DNA of 7,871 nucleotides from an uncultured Spirochaetaceae bacterium (GTDB lineage: Bacteria; Spirochaetota; Spirochaetia; Sphaerochaetales; Sphaerochaetaceae), in the NCBI GenBank assembly GCA_946410375.1, contig CAMKAB010000035.1, positions 1-7,871 of the forward strand. Direction: 5' to 3'. The position numbers and the translations under genes are program-made. Under the pieces are notes generated by a model. That model saw nothing but the letters and a program-made list of their open reading frames with translations, ran no database searches and was not told the origin of the DNA. The stretch's first letter is position 1. Every line of letters begins with the position of its first letter. Below, piece after piece: positions 6,430 to 7,871 of the stretch.

Positions 6430-6481
6430 CTGTACGGCGTCAGAAACTGGGATTTAAAACGGTTGAAAGGCTTCCGTACAG
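6430..6481. promoter_or_regulatory. 8-bp inverted repeat pair upstream of the hydrolase promoter
   Basis: CTGTACGG (6430-6437) and CCGTACAG (6474-6481) are perfect inverted copies with arm centres 44 bp apart, close to four helical turns. The right arm ends 12 bp before the -35 hexamer at 6494. This geometry would suit an activator or looping repressor acting on the hydrolase promoter. No further pairing is seen in the 36-bp spacer. Confidence 0.35.
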
Positions 6482-6493
6482 GGTATGCGAATG

Positions 6494-6522
6494 TTGCAGA
6501 AGGGTTTTTTTTGTGTTATAAA
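6494..6522 (+). promoter_or_regulatory. Sigma-70-type promoter of the alpha/beta hydrolase gene, positioned for a leaderless mRNA
   Basis: TTGCAG (6494-6499) and TATAAA (6517-6522) are separated by exactly 17 bp. The ATG follows the -10 hexamer after only 5 bp, so the expected start site (6-8 nt beyond the -10) falls on the first bases of the start codon. No Shine-Dalgarno lies between the -10 and the ATG, and a TAA in the same frame at 6519-6521 excludes an upstream start. Eight of the 17 spacer bases are a T run (6505-6512), so slippage there would alter promoter spacing. Confidence 0.6.
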
Positions 6523-6527
6523 AAACT

Positions 6528-7496
6528 ATGAAAGAAAAAAATAGAAGCCGTATTTTGAAACGGATATTGTTTGTTGTTATAGGAATCGTTTTTATCGCTA
6601 CGTTTGTGATGTTTTGTCTTGCGCAATGCGGAGGAACTTTGAAAACTGTTCCGACGATAGATCCGAGATTTAAGGGAACGCCTGAGGAGAGCGCGGAACA
6701 GGAAAAGTTGGACGGGTTTATTCGCGCGGCGAATGAATGGGCTGAAGAGACCCCTTCTGAAATGTGGGAGCTTACATCATTTGACGGGTTGAAATTGAAG
6801 GCGAAGTTTTTCAGGAACGGAAATTCTCACTCGTATGTGGTTTTCGTGCATGGATATCATGATTCTTATGTCCGTTTTTATAATTATACTCATCCTGTAT
6901 TTGAAATGGGATACAACGTTCTTATGCTTTCTTTGCGTGCTCATGAGCCGAGCGAAGGACGCTTTATCACGATGGGTTACTACGAAAGCGAAGATTTGAA
7001 GGACTGGTTGTATAAACTGAGCGAGTACGACAGCGAAGCTGAGATTGCCGTGATAGGACTTTCCATGGGGGCAACAACAACCCTTATGGCGTCGGGGCTT
7101 GATTTGCCTGAAAATGTGAAGTGCATGGTTGCCGATTCCGGTTTTACCGCGGTGAGAGATGAGTATAAAAACGAGTTCAAGTATCGCTATCATGTTCCGG
7201 CTTTTCCGACTGTGAATTTGATCGCATTGTATTCAAGAATTTTTGCAGGTTGGAATATAAATAAAGATAACGTGAAGTTCAGATTGCCGTATGCTAAGAT
7301 TCCCATAATGTTTATTCACGGAGGAAAAGACACAACTGTGCCTTTCGGTTGTCTTGATGTTAATATTTCGCTTTACGGGGGACCTGAGTATGAGAGGCTC
7401 GTTTTTGAGGATTCCGAGCATGTGAAAGCGCATATGACGCATCATGAAGAGTATTTTGAGAAAGTCGGAAATTTCTTGCGGAAGCATATTCATTGA
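6528..7496 (+). CDS. N-terminally anchored alpha/beta hydrolase (serine hydrolase of the S33/YqkD type)
   Basis: A 322-residue protein with a basic N-terminus (MKEKNRSRILKR), a hydrophobic segment about 12-33, and a hydrolase domain from about 80 onward. The fold's catalytic set is complete. Oxyanion strand VVFVHGYHDS (His108-Gly109) is followed by nucleophile elbow IGLSMGA with Ser179, then IMFIHGGKDTTVPF with Asp268, and FEDSEHVKAH with His298. The catalytic domain is probably outside the cytoplasmic membrane as a signal-anchored enzyme. LAQC at 31-34 is lipobox-like, so a lipoprotein is an alternative. Such proteins are esterase- or acyl-hydrolase-like; the substrate cannot be told. Its promoter abuts the ATG with no Shine-Dalgarno, suggesting leaderless translation. 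It appears monocistronic, flanked downstream by tandem repeats and a terminator. Confidence 0.9.
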   Translation: MKEKNRSRILKRILFVVIGIVFIATFVMFCLAQCGGTLKTVPTIDPRFKGTPEESAEQEKLDGFIRAANEWAEETPSEMWELTSFDGLKLKAKFFRNGNSHSYVVFVHGYHDSYVRFYNYTHPVFEMGYNVLMLSLRAHEPSEGRFITMGYYESEDLKDWLYKLSEYDSEAEIAVIGLSMGATTTLMASGLDLPENVKCMVADSGFTAVRDEYKNEFKYRYHVPAFPTVNLIALYSRIFAGWNINKDNVKFRLPYAKIPIMFIHGGKDTTVPFGCLDVNISLYGGPEYERLVFEDSEHVKAHMTHHEEYFEKVGNFLRKHIH

Positions 7497-7506
7497 GTGT
7501 TGTGGC

Positions 7507-7578
7507 GGATTAACGAGGAAGCACTGATTAATTAGGAAGTATGGATTAACGAGGAAGCACGGGTTAACGAGTGAGTGG
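7507..7578. repeat. Four tandem copies of an 18-bp repeat
   Basis: The unit GGATTAACGAGGAAGCAC occurs at 7507-7524 and again, identical, at 7543-7560. Copy 2 (TGATTAATTAGGAAGTAT, 7525-7542) and copy 4 (GGGTTAACGAGTGAGTGG, 7561-7578) are diverged. The array starts 10 bp after the hydrolase stop. All plus-strand frames across it are broken by stop codons except short runs, so it is not coding as it stands. The alternation of identical and diverged units suggests duplication of a 36-bp pair. Confidence 0.9.
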
Positions 7579-7724
7579 AAGATTATCGCCTCTGCCTGTT
7601 TTCGGGGAATTGTTCCGCAAAAAAGCGAGAGCCGTTATCCGCTGCGACCGACCTATGAAACCGGTGATTTCGCACGTAAGCCTCGTGCTCGGGCATAAAG
7701 AAATCTTAGGAAAAGAGTATTTCG

Positions 7725-7752
7725 CACATAATGCGCGTCACATAATGCGCGT
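7725..7752. repeat. 14-bp perfect tandem duplication
   Basis: CACATAATGCGCGT is repeated exactly at 7725-7738 and 7739-7752. A related sequence, ATTTCGCACGTAA (7667-7679), resembles ATTTCGCACATAA at 7719-7731 (12/13), and GCATAAAA recurs at 7762 and 7772. This repeat-rich stretch (7579-7780) shows no convincing gene; a 68-codon open frame from GTG 7571 lacks a ribosome binding site and any recognisable similarity. Confidence 0.85.
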
Positions 7753-7780
7753 ATTGTGTTCGCATAAAATAGCATAAAAC

Positions 7781-7814
7781 AAAAAACACCTCGGTTGACC
7801 GAGGTGTTTTTTTT
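7781..7814. terminator. Bidirectional rho-independent terminator
   Basis: CACCTCGG (7787-7794), loop TTGA and CCGAGGTG (7799-7806) form a perfect 8-bp GC-rich stem. It is flanked by A6 on the left and T8 on the right, so it has a U-run in both directions. On the minus strand it begins 10 nt after the end of the tRNA-Tyr gene and is its natural terminator. On the plus strand it would stop transcription coming from the hydrolase and repeat region. Confidence 0.92.
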
Positions 7815-7816
7815 GT

Positions 7817-7871
7817 TGGAGAGAGAAGGATTCGGACCTTCGAAGGCTGAGCCAACAGATTTACAGTCTGC
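7817..7871 (-). tRNA. tRNA-Tyr (GTA anticodon), 3' part, cut by window edge
   Basis: Read on the minus strand, the fragment starts with anticodon stem GCAGA, loop CTGTAAA (anticodon GTA) and TCTGT. A long class II variable arm follows (stem GGC/GCC), then the T-arm GAAGG-TCCGAAT-CCTTC, the acceptor strand TCTCTCC and discriminator A. The next bases are ACA, so the CCA end is not encoded and must be added enzymatically. The acceptor 5' strand and D-arm lie beyond 7871. The T-loop carries C where T55 is expected (minus-strand base at 7835). Class II shape and GTA anticodon together identify bacterial tRNA-Tyr. Confidence 0.93.

Noticed and set aside
7571..7777. 68-codon open frame starting GTG 7571
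   Set aside because: It begins inside the last 18-bp repeat, has no Shine-Dalgarno and no similarity I recognise, and runs through a tandem duplication up to the terminator.

Overview
The window looks like ordinary chromosomal DNA of moderate G+C content, from a bacterium that uses AGGAG-type ribosome binding sites and sigma-70-type promoters. The gene content (a xanthine phosphoribosyltransferase, a NusG-domain-II protein paired with a Gx-family membrane protein, a YifB/ComM ATPase, a class II tRNA-Tyr with no encoded CCA) fits a Firmicute or a Treponema-like spirochaete. The taxon cannot be fixed from this window alone, and Treponema-like is only a guess. No phage, IS element or CRISPR array is visible.

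Layout. Bases 1-246 (minus) are the 5' part of an xpt-like gene with its own promoter and a short hairpin leader. Between it and the next gene lie three tandem 17-bp repeats. Bases 560-2730 (minus) are an OmpR-family response regulator and its membrane histidine kinase, overlapping by ATGA. A 191-bp divergent gap containing a perfect 12-bp palindrome separates them from a plus-strand pair: a small anchored NusG-domain-II protein (2922-3341), overlapped by a 394-residue membrane protein (3325-4509). The latter joins a Gx-transporter-like half to a half that resembles an ECF transporter T subunit. Convergent to it is a divergent YifB/ComM-family ATPase (4562-6271, minus) with a long N-domain insertion. 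After a 256-bp gap comes an N-terminally anchored alpha/beta hydrolase (6528-7496, plus) whose promoter sits so close to the ATG that the mRNA is probably leaderless. The last 370 bp hold four 18-bp tandem repeats, a 14-bp tandem duplication, a strong bidirectional terminator and the 3' part of a tRNA-Tyr gene (minus).

How the genes may work together. The NusG-II/Gx pair is the likeliest functional unit. Related pairs occur beside ApbE-type flavin transferases, quinone genes and ECF modules, including the EetA/EetB pair of flavin-based extracellular electron transfer loci. The fused T-like half suggests a single-polypeptide S+T type membrane unit that may recruit ECF ATPases encoded elsewhere. 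The divergent two-component system is a candidate regulator of this pair, but that is inference from position and the shared palindrome. The other genes look like independent units.

The most interesting signals are the Gx/EcfT-like fusion, the three 8-base homopolymer tracts inside it (A8, A8, G8), the apparently leaderless hydrolase promoter with a T8 tract in its spacer, and the short tandem repeats in two intergenic regions.
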